Notes under the pieces: generated by a model
Told to the model about the DNA's origin: nothing
Databases searched by the model: none
Seen by the model: only the letters and a program-made list of their open reading frames with translations
Made by a program: the position numbers and the translations under genes
In this document: piece by piece, positions 40,886 through 51,104 of the stretch
Layout: the number at the start of each line of letters is the position of its first letter
Position numbering within the stretch: the stretch's first letter is position 1
Source: Mycobacteroides chelonae
GTDB lineage: Bacteria > Actinomycetota > Actinomycetes > Mycobacteriales > Mycobacteriaceae
Assembly (NCBI RefSeq): GCF_016767715.1
Contig: NZ_CP050145.1
Location: 3,906,001-3,970,000, forward strand
Direction of reading: 5' to 3'
DNA: 64,000 nt

Positions 40886-42388
40886 CTAACTGAGCCGGGC
40901 CGACCCGTCTGCCGCGACTTCGATTGACGCGCCTGCGATATCGGTATCCGCGATCTGCGCCGCCGCATCCCGGTCTTCGATCTTGGCGAAGGTACGCGCC
41001 CCCGCGGGCGTGCGGACACTCACGAACGTCTGGAATGGAGATCCGTCTCGTCCGTAGTTGACGGTCCAGGCCTCGACGGTCGCTGCCCCCGAATACCCGT
41101 CGGCTGCCTCAGTTTTGGGCTCCTGATCGACCTCTGCCTGCACGTCCTCGTACCTGAACCCGGATGCGGGCGGCTCGGTTCCGTAGATTCCGAACGCGTG
41201 TTTGGTCAGGTATCCGCCGTTGGCCGTGATCAGCCCCTTCGCACCCGGGAGTTCACGGAGCCGCTCTGCCATGGTGGCGATGGAGTGGGTGACGTAGTTG
41301 CACCAGGGACCACCGGCGAACGTGAGCCCACCGGTGACCGTCAGCGGCCGCGCAGGATCATCGAGCGCCAGCCCCAACTCGGTGGCTGCAACCTGCACCG
41401 CCGAGGGGAAACACGAGTAGATGTCGATCAGGTCCACATCGTCGGTGCTCAGCCCGGCGATGTCGAACGCACGTCTTCCCGCGAGGCGGATGGCCGGAGA
41501 CCGGTGCAGCTCATCGCGTTCACTGAGCGCGAAAGTGTCGTTGGCCTGGCTGCCCGCGAGCGGAAATATCCAGCGGTCCTCCGGAATTCCGAGCCGTCGC
41601 GCTGTTTCTACGGACGTCAGCAGCAGCACCGCACCCTGCTCGACCATGTTGTTGGAGTTCATCAGCTTGGTGTAGGGCGAGCTGATCCACCGATTGTCGG
41701 GACCCGGCGTAGCGATCTCCTCGGCGGTGTATGCGTCGTTGGACCAGGCGTGAGCGTTGTGTACTGCCACCGCGTTGAACCGCTGCCACAGCTGAGAGAT
41801 GGCGGTCCGATGTTCCGCGATGGACACACCATTGGCAACCCGGATCGCCTGCTCGAACAGTGGGTACACGTGGCCGGGAGAGATGAGGCCGATGGTGGTC
41901 TCGGCGCCGCCCACCTGATCCATCCGGCCGCCGAGAATGGTTGGTTCGGCGATGGATTCGTCTTGAGTGGTCCACGACGGTTGCACTCCCGTGGCCATCA
42001 TCTTGTTGCGTGAGCGCCACATCTCGGCCCCACCGATGAGAACCACATCGGCGTCCCCGGCCAGAATGTCGGCAGCCGCGTGGTTGACCAACAGCTGCGG
42101 CGAGTTGCCGCTGGGACCGGTGTAGAACGTCCGCTTGGGCGCCGCACCCAGACGTTCGCCGAGGAGCGCACCGGGGTCGCGGTACTTCCACGAGAAGATG
42201 TTCGCCACCGACACCGTGTCGACGGCCGTGAGCAGGTCCAGCGCCCCCGCGTCCTCGGCGGCCAGCCGGGCCGCTCGCTCCATGAGCTCGATGGGCTCGG
42301 GGATCTCGGAGAACGGGCTGTCGGCGTCTGTGCGCTGGTTGACCTGTCCGGTACCGACGAGGACCGGCGTGCGAGGGTCGAGGGCCAT
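40886..42388 (-). CDS. Thiolase-like protein (TLP1 type)
   Basis: 500 residues from ATG at 42388. Thiolase fold with NVGG-like GGLTFAGGPWCNYVTHSI near the C-terminal catalytic loop. The usual nucleophile Cys of the SxxCxSG loop is not seen: the equivalent segment reads TGPSGNSPQLLVNHAAAD. The last 90 residues form the added C-terminal domain of TLP1 proteins. M. smegmatis TLP1 is, as I recall, reported inactive as a thiolase. So annotation as acetyl-CoA acetyltransferase would be unsafe. TACCAT lies six bases before the ATG. Confidence 0.8.
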   Translation of the reverse strand: MALDPRTPVLVGTGQVNQRTDADSPFSEIPEPIELMERAARLAAEDAGALDLLTAVDTVSVANIFSWKYRDPGALLGERLGAAPKRTFYTGPSGNSPQLLVNHAAADILAGDADVVLIGGAEMWRSRNKMMATGVQPSWTTQDESIAEPTILGGRMDQVGGAETTIGLISPGHVYPLFEQAIRVANGVSIAEHRTAISQLWQRFNAVAVHNAHAWSNDAYTAEEIATPGPDNRWISSPYTKLMNSNNMVEQGAVLLLTSVETARRLGIPEDRWIFPLAGSQANDTFALSERDELHRSPAIRLAGRRAFDIAGLSTDDVDLIDIYSCFPSAVQVAATELGLALDDPARPLTVTGGLTFAGGPWCNYVTHSIATMAERLRELPGAKGLITANGGYLTKHAFGIYGTEPPASGFRYEDVQAEVDQEPKTEAADGYSGAATVEAWTVNYGRDGSPFQTFVSVRTPAGARTFAKIEDRDAAAQIADTDIAGASIEVAADGSARLS

Positions 42389-42394
42389 CAGCCG

Positions 42395-42417
42395 ATGGTA
42401 ACCAACCACCCGGTTGG
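42395..42417 (-). promoter_or_regulatory. Candidate -10 box and adjacent inverted repeat
   Basis: On the minus strand TACCAT (42395-42400) precedes the ATG at 42388 by six bases. Immediately upstream lies CCAACC-ACCC-GGTTGG (42402-42417), a perfect 6-base inverted repeat that could bind a repressor. It also lies within the 46-base gap after eutC. Confidence 0.4.
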
Positions 42418-42434
42418 CCCCGGAGGGCCTCCCG

Positions 42435-43220
42435 CTACGTGGGCAATGCCGGACCGGCCCCCTCGATCTGGTTACCCGCGCCCGTCATGTCCTTGAGGTC
42501 AACACCGGAACGGCCGATCTCACGCGCCCCCGCTACCAGAGCGGAGACGACCTGCGCCGCCTGGTCATAACCCAGCCCCTCCGGAGGATGAATATTGGAT
42601 ACACAATTACGTTGTGCATCAGTGCATCCCACCATCGGATTGTGTGTGAGGTAGATACCGACGCTGTCGGCCACCGACAGCCCCGGGCGTTCGCCGATGA
42701 GCACCAGCACCGTATCGACGCCCAGCGCGGCACCAATGTGATCCCCCAGTGCCACCCGCGCCTGCGTCGCGATGACGAGTGGCGCGATCGAGTACCCGCG
42801 AAGCCGCTGGTGCAGCGCCTGCAATAGCTGCACCCCGTGGTCGTCGAGGGCTCGCGGCGATAGACCGTCGGCGAGCACGATGCCGATATCGGCGTTGGAA
42901 TCGGAGAGCACATCCAGTGCGCCGTCGGCGGGCGCCCGCCCCAGGTCAGGACGGCGCAGGTATTCGGATCGATCGCCGGCCCGGCTGGTCACCAACAGCG
43001 GCGTACCCAACCCGAGTCCGTCGATGCGTCCGGCCAGGGCGCGCGCATCCAGGGGCGTGTGCACCGCGTCCCGGGCGGCCGCGTGCGCGGTCCCGAACTC
43101 CAGCACTCGAGTGGTCGGCAACGCATCACCGCTGCGCCCCAACCCGATTCGGGACTGCGTGGATCGACGCAGCGTGTCCCAGATATCGTGTGCGGCACCG
43201 TTGCTCGCGACATCGCTCAT
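42435..43220 (-). CDS. eutC: Ethanolamine ammonia-lyase small subunit
   Basis: 261 residues. With EutB it forms the adenosylcobalamin-dependent enzyme splitting ethanolamine into acetaldehyde and ammonia. SRIGLGRSG, SDSNADIGIVLADGLSPRAL, LIGERPGLSVADSVGIYLTH and GCTDAQRNCVSNI are family segments that bind B12. The start overlaps the eutB stop by 4 bases. Confidence 0.95.
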   Translation of the reverse strand: MSDVASNGAAHDIWDTLRRSTQSRIGLGRSGDALPTTRVLEFGTAHAAARDAVHTPLDARALAGRIDGLGLGTPLLVTSRAGDRSEYLRRPDLGRAPADGALDVLSDSNADIGIVLADGLSPRALDDHGVQLLQALHQRLRGYSIAPLVIATQARVALGDHIGAALGVDTVLVLIGERPGLSVADSVGIYLTHNPMVGCTDAQRNCVSNIHPPEGLGYDQAAQVVSALVAGAREIGRSGVDLKDMTGAGNQIEGAGPALPT

Positions 43221-44620
43221 AACAGCGCTCGCAATGGCGAGTCGCTGACCGCGATTTCACGCAGCCCACCGTCACGCTCCAGCATCCCCATGCGCTCAAG
43301 CCATTCGTTGAACTCCGGCGCCGGCCGCAGGCCGAATGTACGGCGCGCGAACAGCGCATCGTGAAAGGACAGGCTCTGATACCCAAGCATGACGTCATCG
43401 GCTCCGGGCACGGCGATGACGAATGCAACCCCCGCGGCGGTGAGCACCGTCAGCAGCACATCCATGTCATCTGAATCGGCCTCGGCGTGATTGGTGTAGC
43501 AGACGTCCACCCCCATCGGAAGTCCCAGCAGCTTGCCGCAGAAGTGATCCTCCAGCCCGGCCCTGATGATCTGCTTGCCGTCGTAAAGATATTCCGGCCC
43601 AATGAATCCCACGACGGTATTGACCAACAGCGGCTCCACCTCGCGCGCGACCGCGTATGCCCTGGCCTCCAGTGTCTGCTGATCAACGGCAACGCCGCCC
43701 ACCCCGATATGGGCTCCGGCAGAGAGCGCTGATCCCTGCCCCGTCTCCAGGTACATGACGTTGTTGCCCACGGTGCCGCGCCCCAACGAACGCCCGGCCT
43801 CGTTCGCCTCACGCAGCAGTGCAAGGTTGACCCCGAAGCTCTCGTTGGCGCCTTCGGTCCCGGCAATCGACTGGAATACCAAGTCCACCGGTAGATTTCG
43901 TTCGATGAGTTCCATCGTGGTGGTCACATGTGCCAGCACACACGATTGTGTGGGGATATCGAATCGCAATCGGATGTCGTCGATGAGGCGCAGTAGGTCG
44001 GCCGCGGCATGCGGGGAGTCCGTCGCGGGGTTGATGCCGATGACGGCATCACCGCATCCCAGCAGCAGGCCGTCGAGGGTGGCGGCGGCGATACCCCGTG
44101 CGTCGTCGGTAGGATGGTTGGGCTGCAATCGGGTCGCCAAAGTGCCCGGTAGACCGATGGTGGTGCGGAAGGCGCTGTGGTTACGTACCGCGGCGCCGAC
44201 TGCGATGAGGTCCTGATTACGCATCAGCTTGCTGACGGCTGCCACCATCTCAGGGGTCAGTCCAGCGGAAATATCTTTGAGCGACTGTGCCCCATGCGGT
44301 TTGGTGATCGTCTCCAGTAGCCAGTCGCGGAAATCGCCGACAGTGAGGTGTGAGATGACGGCAAAGGCCTCCGCATCATGGCTGTCGATGATGAGCCGGG
44401 TGACCTCGTCGGTGTCGTACGGGACGATCTCCTCGGAGAGGAACGTCATCAGCGGCACCTCGGCGAGCGCCCAGCGTGCGGCGGCCCGCTCGGCATCCGA
44501 CTGCGCCGCACAGCCCGCGAGCTCGTCGCCGGATCGGGGCGGCGAGGCCTTCGCGAGAACCTCGGCGAGCGATCCGAACTGGTAGGTGACCGGCCCTGCG
44601 GTGTGGCGAAAAGTGCTCAT
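43217..44620 (-). CDS. eutB: Ethanolamine ammonia-lyase large subunit
   Basis: 467 residues. Carries the substrate and cobalamin-facing TIM barrel. Segments NQDLIAVGAAVRN, GCGDAVIGINPATDSP and CVLAHVTTTMELIE are conserved. No carboxysome shell or aldehyde/alcohol dehydrogenase genes lie beside it, so this is the short, non-microcompartment eut system. Seven bases after the permease gene. Confidence 0.95.
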   Translation of the reverse strand: MSTFRHTAGPVTYQFGSLAEVLAKASPPRSGDELAGCAAQSDAERAAARWALAEVPLMTFLSEEIVPYDTDEVTRLIIDSHDAEAFAVISHLTVGDFRDWLLETITKPHGAQSLKDISAGLTPEMVAAVSKLMRNQDLIAVGAAVRNHSAFRTTIGLPGTLATRLQPNHPTDDARGIAAATLDGLLLGCGDAVIGINPATDSPHAAADLLRLIDDIRLRFDIPTQSCVLAHVTTTMELIERNLPVDLVFQSIAGTEGANESFGVNLALLREANEAGRSLGRGTVGNNVMYLETGQGSALSAGAHIGVGGVAVDQQTLEARAYAVAREVEPLLVNTVVGFIGPEYLYDGKQIIRAGLEDHFCGKLLGLPMGVDVCYTNHAEADSDDMDVLLTVLTAAGVAFVIAVPGADDVMLGYQSLSFHDALFARRTFGLRPAPEFNEWLERMGMLERDGGLREIAVSDSPLRALL

Positions 44621-44627
44621 AATATGC

Positions 44628-46091
44628 CTATTTCAATTCGTTCTCGGCTTCTGCAAGCGCCGCGAACTCTTCGTCCGGGGAGTTGGCGACCAAGTGGTGT
44701 CGGCTATAGAGCCCAAAGTACGCCATAAACAGGATGAACACCCCGAACGTGGCAAAAGCCGCGGTGGTATCGACGATGAAAGTCGCCACTACCGCCGCAC
44801 ACGCGATCACCAGTGCGAACCCGCTGGTGGCGATGCCGCCTGGGGTTCGGTACGGCCGCTGCATCTCGGGCTCGCGAACACGCAGCACAATGTGACTGAC
44901 CATCATCAGCACATAGCTCAGCGCCGCACCGAAAACCGCCATGTTGAGCAACATCGCGCCTTTGCCACTGAGCGACAAGAGGAATCCGATGACTCCCGGC
45001 ACGATCAATGCCAGCACGGGAGCCTTGCGGCTGTTGGTGACCGATAGCCGGGTCGGCAGATAACCGGCACGGGACAACGCAAAGGTCTGCCGGCTGTAGG
45101 CGTACACGATCGAGAAGAAGCTGGCGATGAGGCCGGCCAGCCCGATGTAGTTGACCGCCTTGGCGACCGTGGTGGTTCCCAGCGCCTCGACCAAGGGATT
45201 ACCCGACTGTCCCATCGCCTCGGCACCGCCCGCGCCGGGCACCAGGAACAGCACGACCGTCCCGGTGACAACAAGCACCAGCATCGCCATCACGATGCCG
45301 CGTGGGATGTTCTTCGCGGGATCTCGCGCTTCCTCGGCCGCAAGCGGCACGCCCTCGATCGCCAGGAACAACCAGATCGCGAACGGCACCGCCGCCCAGA
45401 TTCCCAAATACCCGTAGGGCAGTAATGCCGATGCGCCCGCTGCTGTTTCATCCACAGGAATGTTGGTCAGGTTCTTCGCGTCGAATCGGCCGACGGCGCC
45501 GATCGCAAAGGTGATCAGGCCTACGAGCGCGATCCCGGTGATGATGAACATCGTCCTGAGCGCCTCGCCCGCACCACTGAGATGAATCCCTATGAAGATC
45601 GCATACACAGCCAGGTAGATCCACCATCCGTCCTTGAGCCCGAACAGATGCAGTGATTGGACGTAACTTCCGATGAACGTGGCAATGGCGGCCGGAGCTA
45701 TCGCGTACTCAATGAGAATCGCCGTCCCGGTTGCGAATCCACCCCATGGGCCCAGGGCACGCCGGGCGAAGGTGTAACCACCACCCGCGGTGGGTAGCGC
45801 CGACGACATCTCTGCCATGCTGAGCACCATCGACAGATACATCGCGGCGATGACTACCGCCGCGATGGCCATGCCACCGAAACCTCCCTTGCTCAGGCCG
45901 GTGTTCCAGCCCGCGTAATCGCCGGAGATCACGTAGCTCACGCCGAGCCCGGCCAGTAGCACCCAGCCGGCGGTCCCCGACCTCAGCTGCCGCCGCGCGA
46001 GGTAGTCGGCACCCTCGAGATGCGATTGGACACCCGCATGATCGTGCGCGGCCTCCGGATGTGGACTGACGGTGTCATCGGGAGTTGACAT
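44628..46091 (-). CDS. eat: Ethanolamine permease, APC family
   Basis: 487 residues from ATG at 46091, twelve predicted membrane helices. APC signature GGGYTFARRALGPWGGFATG and the segment NYIGLAGLIASFFSIVYAYSRQTFALSR match ethanolamine permeases. Direct neighbour of eutBC confirms the substrate. Starts 61 bases after the mftG stop on the same strand, so readthrough from mycofactocin genes is possible. Confidence 0.9.
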   Translation of the reverse strand: MSTPDDTVSPHPEAAHDHAGVQSHLEGADYLARRQLRSGTAGWVLLAGLGVSYVISGDYAGWNTGLSKGGFGGMAIAAVVIAAMYLSMVLSMAEMSSALPTAGGGYTFARRALGPWGGFATGTAILIEYAIAPAAIATFIGSYVQSLHLFGLKDGWWIYLAVYAIFIGIHLSGAGEALRTMFIITGIALVGLITFAIGAVGRFDAKNLTNIPVDETAAGASALLPYGYLGIWAAVPFAIWLFLAIEGVPLAAEEARDPAKNIPRGIVMAMLVLVVTGTVVLFLVPGAGGAEAMGQSGNPLVEALGTTTVAKAVNYIGLAGLIASFFSIVYAYSRQTFALSRAGYLPTRLSVTNSRKAPVLALIVPGVIGFLLSLSGKGAMLLNMAVFGAALSYVLMMVSHIVLRVREPEMQRPYRTPGGIATSGFALVIACAAVVATFIVDTTAAFATFGVFILFMAYFGLYSRHHLVANSPDEEFAALAEAENELK

Positions 46092-46152
46092 CGTCCAATT
46101 GTGCGGCCGATGGCGTGCTCGTGTGCGGTAGACGCCAAGATTCGCATCCTCG

Positions 46153-47637
46153 TTACGACCACGCAACAAACTGGGCCGCTCGATGCCCGATCATCGCAAT
46201 TGTGGCCGCCGGTCCGCGGCTCGGAATGGTCGGCATGATCGACCCGTCGATGACGAAGAGCCCGTCGATTCCCCTGACACGACAGTACTTGTCGACGACC
46301 GCGTACTTGTCCTCGTCATTACCCATGGGTGCGGTCGCGCACAGATGTTGCGATGTGGACCACCGCGGACCACCGAACCGCCGACCGTACAGCTCGGACA
46401 CCAGACGGACTCCGTCCCGCAAGCGATCCATATCGGCGGTCTCGCTGTCGTACCTCAAGTCGATGTACACCGGCGCTGCAGGATCGGCCGAACGTAATTC
46501 GACTCGACCCCGGCACCTCGGGGTCATCAACGCTACGCCGATCTGCCTGGCATCGGCGCCATTCACCTGAGCACCTGCCATGGCAGCGAATCCTATTGTG
46601 TACGGGCGTATCTCGAGACCCATCTGACGGTCGGTGTGCAAGACGGTGTCCAGTACGGGGTACCCCGGCTGCCCACCATCGCCGGTGTCGAGCACCCACT
46701 CCGCGTGGTCCATCACGCGGGTCCCCACACCGGGTAGGTCGACAATGGGCTCGACCCCCACCGCGCGCAGGTCATCGGCCGGTCCCACCCCGGAGAGCAG
46801 TAGCAGCTTGGCGCTCTCAATCGCACCCGCGCTCAATATGATTCGATCAGCGGTCAGAGTTCGCACCGAGCTCCCCACCGCCACCTGCACCCCGGTGGCA
46901 CGCCCGCCACCACACAGCACCCGCAATACACGAGTACCGGAGTACACCGCGAGATTGGGGCGCCAGCCCGCTCCCTCCAGATACGCACGCGCCGGCCCGA
47001 TCCGCATGCCGCTGTCGATGTTGAGTGGCACCAATCCCACCCCGACACCGGCCTTGCCGTTGAGGTCTGCCACCGCCGGATAGCCGGCTTTGACGGCGAG
47101 ATCCGCCAGTTCTCTTCCCGCGGCACTCTGTTCGTGCCTGCGCCCGATCGGTATGGGTCCCGATGAGCCGTGTAGCGGATCATCCCGAAAGTCACGATCA
47201 GTCTCCATCGCGCGAAAGTCATCACGCACATCCACCCAGTCCCACCCCGGCACCGACCATCCATCGAAATCCGTGGGCCGGCCCCGCACGAAGTAACCGC
47301 CGTTGATCGCGCCGGAGCCACCCACCACCGATCCGCGCACCAACTCGGCCTGATCACCGGTGGATGTCAACGTGGCCCAGTAGTAGGTGGCTATCTGACT
47401 GTCCGGGCCGATCGGCAGACGGTACCCGTCGCGCACACCGTCCTCGTCCGCCGAGGCCGCCGGCCCGGCCTCGACCAGCACCACACGAAACGACGGGTCT
47501 TCAGAAAGGCGGCTGGCCAGAATCGAACCCGCGCTGCCCGCGCCCACGATGAGCGCATCCGCGTGGATCGGCCTACTCAGGGCCGTAATTCCGGTCGAAG
47601 CGCACCGAGATCGCGCTCCTGCACGATCCCCGACCAC
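46153..47637 (-). CDS. mftG: Mycofactocin-associated GMC oxidoreductase MftG
   Basis: Up to 494 residues. GMC flavoenzyme: FAD motif [15 protein letters not shown] near the N-terminus, [19 protein letters not shown], and the C-terminal [24 protein letters not shown] segment. Reported role: passes electrons from mycofactocinol to the respiratory chain. The start is problematic: no ATG/GTG/TTG lies between the mftF stop and the FAD motif. GTG at 47637 overlaps mftF by 61 bases; a CTG at 47580 would overlap by 4 (CTGA), as with the other genes in the cluster. Confidence 0.88.
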   Translation of the reverse strand: MVGDRAGARSRCASTGITALSRPIHADALIVGAGSAGSILASRLSEDPSFRVVLVEAGPAASADEDGVRDGYRLPIGPDSQIATYYWATLTSTGDQAELVRGSVVGGSGAINGGYFVRGRPTDFDGWSVPGWDWVDVRDDFRAMETDRDFRDDPLHGSSGPIPIGRRHEQSAAGRELADLAVKAGYPAVADLNGKAGVGVGLVPLNIDSGMRIGPARAYLEGAGWRPNLAVYSGTRVLRVLCGGGRATGVQVAVGSSVRTLTADRIILSAGAIESAKLLLLSGVGPADDLRAVGVEPIVDLPGVGTRVMDHAEWVLDTGDGGQPGYPVLDTVLHTDRQMGLEIRPYTIGFAAMAGAQVNGADARQIGVALMTPRCRGRVELRSADPAAPVYIDLRYDSETADMDRLRDGVRLVSELYGRRFGGPRWSTSQHLCATAPMGNDEDKYAVVDKYCRVRGIDGLFVIDGSIMPTIPSRGPAATIAMIGHRAAQFVAWS

Positions 47638-49025
47638 AAGCCAATCCCGTAGGCGATGTCGTCAAGACGCTTCAGCAATACGTACTCGAGCAGGCCGATG
47701 CGATCATCGGGAGACGCCGAGTTGTCGTTGCGCTTCATCCAATCCACCACGCCGTCAACGATGGCGGCCACCACGAGCACTTGGCGACTGCGCCGCGAGA
47801 GTGCGGCGGCCACCAACGCCAATGGCCAGTAATGGCGGCACAACGCGGACGCGATCTGCAACGCAGCACCGCCCACACCCTGGGTGGCCACCCGAAGGAC
47901 GTCACGCGGCGGGGTGTCCACTCCCCGCAATGTCCGCGCGACACGCCCGGCCGCGAGCGCGGCCATGCCCGCCGCGGCCAGATAGCCCATCCCAGAACCC
48001 ACCGCCGCCAGAATCCACACCAGCAGTGTCCATCGCGAGATGACCATCGGCGCCACCTTGTCGGGGTGACGCGTCGACAGCGGCGCAGCGCTCATTCCAT
48101 AAAATGCTTTGCGCGCAAACCATTCTCGAAGTGTCAGTCGATGATCATGAGCCACATGGGACACCGGTTCGTACCGAAGCCGAGACCCCGCCTCGATCAG
48201 CCGCCAGCACAGATCCACGTCTTCACCGCATCGCAGCGATTCGTCGAACCCACCGATATCGTCTATCGCGGCCCGGCGAACCACGATCGCCGCACTGGGG
48301 ACATACGACACCGGGCCGTACGGAACGACGGGCGCCTCACGAAGGCCGAGGTCCAACGAGGACCTGACCGCCTCATAGCGAGCAATCGCGTTGTCGCTCA
48401 AGACTAATCCCACAATCCGAGGGGCAACCAGAGCAACAGCCGGATCACTGAAATGCCCCAACAGTGCCTCCAGCCAGCCGCGCCTGGGCACCACATCCGA
48501 GTCAAGGAAGGCGACGAAATCCGTGGTCGCCAGCTTCAGCCCGGTATTGCGGGCCGCTGCCGGGCCCTGACTCTCTTCGTGACGTACCACCGTCACGTCA
48601 CAGTGCATGCCCTCCAGATCGCACTCCAGGATCGGAATGGTGGAACCGTCGTCGATGACGATCACGCGCATCCCGCGTAACGCCCGTAGCAGCCGACGAA
48701 GGCCAAATCCATTGTTAAGGCAAGGAATAACGACGGTCACGTCTCGATATCCGGGCCCACCCGTGGGCCGGGGGTGAGCGACGGTCGCATCCAACAGCGT
48801 CCGGGCAAGCTGCGCGCTGGTCGCGTCACGGACCTCGAGCCGTCCACCGGAAAGCAGGGTCCGCGCGGCCGGAGCCAATCGCAGCAGCCGGGTTGGGGAG
48901 CCACCCAGTAGCGCCGAGCCCTCGTCGAGAACGCGAACGCGCCGATCCACCTGTACCGCGAATCCGTCGGGTAACCGTCCGTGCGGTGCGGACACGCCCT
49001 GCGCCGGCTCGTCACTGGTGGTCAT
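47577..49025 (-). CDS. mftF: Mycofactocin glycosyltransferase MftF
   Basis: 482 residues from ATG at 49025. GT2-family domain: [19 protein letters not shown], then VIVIDDGS and [20 protein letters not shown] with the DxD-type motif. N-terminal regulatory part and C-terminal membrane helices. Adds glucose units to the cofactor, giving oligoglycosylated mycofactocins. Start overlaps the mftE stop (ATGA). Confidence 0.92.
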   Translation of the reverse strand: MTTSDEPAQGVSAPHGRLPDGFAVQVDRRVRVLDEGSALLGGSPTRLLRLAPAARTLLSGGRLEVRDATSAQLARTLLDATVAHPRPTGGPGYRDVTVVIPCLNNGFGLRRLLRALRGMRVIVIDDGSTIPILECDLEGMHCDVTVVRHEESQGPAAARNTGLKLATTDFVAFLDSDVVPRRGWLEALLGHFSDPAVALVAPRIVGLVLSDNAIARYEAVRSSLDLGLREAPVVPYGPVSYVPSAAIVVRRAAIDDIGGFDESLRCGEDVDLCWRLIEAGSRLRYEPVSHVAHDHRLTLREWFARKAFYGMSAAPLSTRHPDKVAPMVISRWTLLVWILAAVGSGMGYLAAAGMAALAAGRVARTLRGVDTPPRDVLRVATQGVGGAALQIASALCRHYWPLALVAAALSRRSRQVLVVAAIVDGVVDWMKRNDNSASPDDRIGLLEYVLLKRLDDIAYGIGLWSGIVQERDLGALRPELRP

Positions 49026-49768
49026 ACCAGCCGCCCGTCCGCGTCGGGTGTCCAACGGCGCACCGCGTCGGCGCATTGTCGAGTCATCGTCGCGAGCATC
49101 CGTGCGCCTTCCTGGCTGCTGGCGGTGGTCGGATCTCCGAGCACACCGATGGCGCTCACCGCCGCTACTCCGCCCGCACGCATAGGCGCCATCAGTTCGC
49201 GCAGCGGTGCCGAATTTCCGGCGAGCACTTCCTCACGACGCACGTTCTCCGGTGAAATATGTAGCAGTAGAGACGTTTCCACGTGTCCGGCATGAGCGTC
49301 GCCGCCTTCGACCGCACATGCCCACCATGCGATATCGCGCCCCTCGGAACGCAGCAGCCGCACTGCGGAGACCGTCGCCTCGATATTCCCGCCGTGACCG
49401 TTCACGAAGACGATGCGCCGGCACCACTGTGTGGCTGACCGGGCGTACTCAACCAGGACCTGAGTCAGCGCCTCGGTCCCGATCGAGATCGTTCCAGCGA
49501 AGGATTGATGTTCTCCGCTGGATCCGTACGCGATGGCCGGGGCGAGAGCGGTCCGACCCTGACCCGTATCGGCCGCCAGCTCCCCGGCCGCCGCGGTAGC
49601 CACAGCGTTGGCAATGCGGGTGTCGGTGTCCAGCGGCAAGTGCGGCCCGTGCTGCTCGGTTGAGCCGAGCGGAGTGAACAGCGTAATGGCCGCGTCTGCG
49701 AGCTCCGGAGAGATGGCGGTGCTCAAGACAGTCGGAACAGCCACCCGCCGATGGTAGGCCGAATTCAC
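49022..49768 (-). CDS. mftE: Mycofactocin peptidase MftE (creatininase family)
   Basis: 248 residues from GTG at 49768, chosen by homologous start (VNSAYHRRV). Metal-binding residues in [21 protein letters not shown] and HAGHVETS. Cleaves the modified MftA to release the C-terminal Val-Tyr-derived core. 157 bases separate it from mftD, the only long gap in the cluster. Confidence 0.92.
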   Translation of the reverse strand: MNSAYHRRVAVPTVLSTAISPELADAAITLFTPLGSTEQHGPHLPLDTDTRIANAVATAAAGELAADTGQGRTALAPAIAYGSSGEHQSFAGTISIGTEALTQVLVEYARSATQWCRRIVFVNGHGGNIEATVSAVRLLRSEGRDIAWWACAVEGGDAHAGHVETSLLLHISPENVRREEVLAGNSAPLRELMAPMRAGGVAAVSAIGVLGDPTTASSQEGARMLATMTRQCADAVRRWTPDADGRLV

Positions 49769-49925
49769 GTCAAATGCATCCAAAGTTGGCGCACACGATC
49801 GAGGTCTTTACATCCTTGCTGGCCGTCGGCTTATGCGCTAGGCGCTATTTCGCACCGATTGTCACGCCAGTCCCTGCCGCCACATCGACGACGCCGCCAC
49901 CGCGTTCGATTCGCGCTGCGCTGAA

Positions 49926-51104
49926 CTAGTGCCGCCCCAGGCCCCGAGCAAATCCCTCGGGGATCAAAAGATCATCTGGCGATAGTTCGTGCACAGACTT
50001 TTTGCCAAGTCCCATCAGCGCCGAGTCGATGCCGCCACGCATGATGTCCAGGACGTTCTCGACACCGGCCTGACCGGCGGCCGCGAGGCCCCAGAGGTAC
50101 GCGCGTCCGATCATCACCGCACGGGCACCAAGGGCCAACGCCTTGACGACGTCACTGCCCCGCCGGATGCCACCATCGAGCAGCACCTCGACATCACCAC
50201 CGACGGCCGCTGCGATGCCCGGCAATGCCCGAATCGACGCAGGTGTTCCGTCGAGGTTGTTACCACCGTGATTAGACACCGATATCGCCGAAACACCGCA
50301 ATCTACAGCATGTTTGGCGTCATCGATGCGCATCACACCCTTGAGCATGAACGGACCGTCCCACTGCTCACGCATCCACCGCACGTCGTCCCAGGTGGGC
50401 GCCGGGGTTCCCATCCACTGCCCGTAAGCGTCGAAGAACGGCGGGCCGGCCTCGCCGCGGGCCGCCTGGTTCGGCACCCGCAGGTCCGGGATGTTCATGC
50501 CCTTGCCGAACGACCACAGCCAGCCGGGCTTGGTCACCACTTCCGGCGCCAGCCGGATCATCGACCGCAGGTTCATCTTCTCGGGTATGGACGGGCTCCC
50601 CCAGTCGCGACCGTGCGAGAAGCTCCAGTCCAGGGTGGCGATAAGCCCCACCGCTCCAGCATCTTTCGCGCGCTGGATGCGCCGAGCCACATCGTCGCGT
50701 CCGCCCAGCCAGTAGATCTGAAAGTGCGTCTTCGGATTGGCAGCCACCACGTCCTCGATGGGCTTGCTCGCAAAGGACGACAGCCCCATGGCGGTTCCAC
50801 GCGCGGCGGCCGCCCGCGCCACAGCCACCTCACCATCGGGATCCACCGCCTGAACGCCGGTTGGCGAAATCATCACCGGCAGTGAAATCTCTTGCCCCAA
50901 CACTGTTGTCGACAGTTCACGGTCCGGCTGAATGCCGACGACGTGGGGCTCGAATCCAAGCTCCCCGAACGCCTCGACGTTGTCGCTGACCGTCAGCCCC
51001 TTCTCACTGGCCGAGATCAGCGAGCTGTAGACGGACTTCGGCAGCCGCTTCTTGGCCCGCTGCTGGGCAATCGCGACCGTTTCGAACCATGTGTTGCGCG
51101 CCAT
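49926..51104 (-). CDS. mftD: Mycofactocin dehydrogenase MftD (FMN)
   Basis: 392 residues. Lactate-dehydrogenase-like FMN TIM barrel: SLPVMISPTGVQAVDPDGE, SVSNHGGNNLDGTPASI with the catalytic His, and LLDGGIRRGSDVVKALALGA binding FMN. Oxidatively deaminates the AHDP intermediate to pre-mycofactocin. Its ATG directly follows the mftC stop. Confidence 0.94.
   Translation of the reverse strand: MARNTWFETVAIAQQRAKKRLPKSVYSSLISASEKGLTVSDNVEAFGELGFEPHVVGIQPDRELSTTVLGQEISLPVMISPTGVQAVDPDGEVAVARAAAARGTAMGLSSFASKPIEDVVAANPKTHFQIYWLGGRDDVARRIQRAKDAGAVGLIATLDWSFSHGRDWGSPSIPEKMNLRSMIRLAPEVVTKPGWLWSFGKGMNIPDLRVPNQAARGEAGPPFFDAYGQWMGTPAPTWDDVRWMREQWDGPFMLKGVMRIDDAKHAVDCGVSAISVSNHGGNNLDGTPASIRALPGIAAAVGGDVEVLLDGGIRRGSDVVKALALGARAVMIGRAYLWGLAAAGQAGVENVLDIMRGGIDSALMGLGKKSVHELSPDDLLIPEGFARGLGRH

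Noticed and set aside
42418-46170. Possible cobalamin riboswitch or EutR gene for the eut genes
   Set aside because: Gaps around eutC, eutB and eat are 7 to 61 bases or overlaps, too short for a B12 riboswitch; no regulator gene is adjacent.
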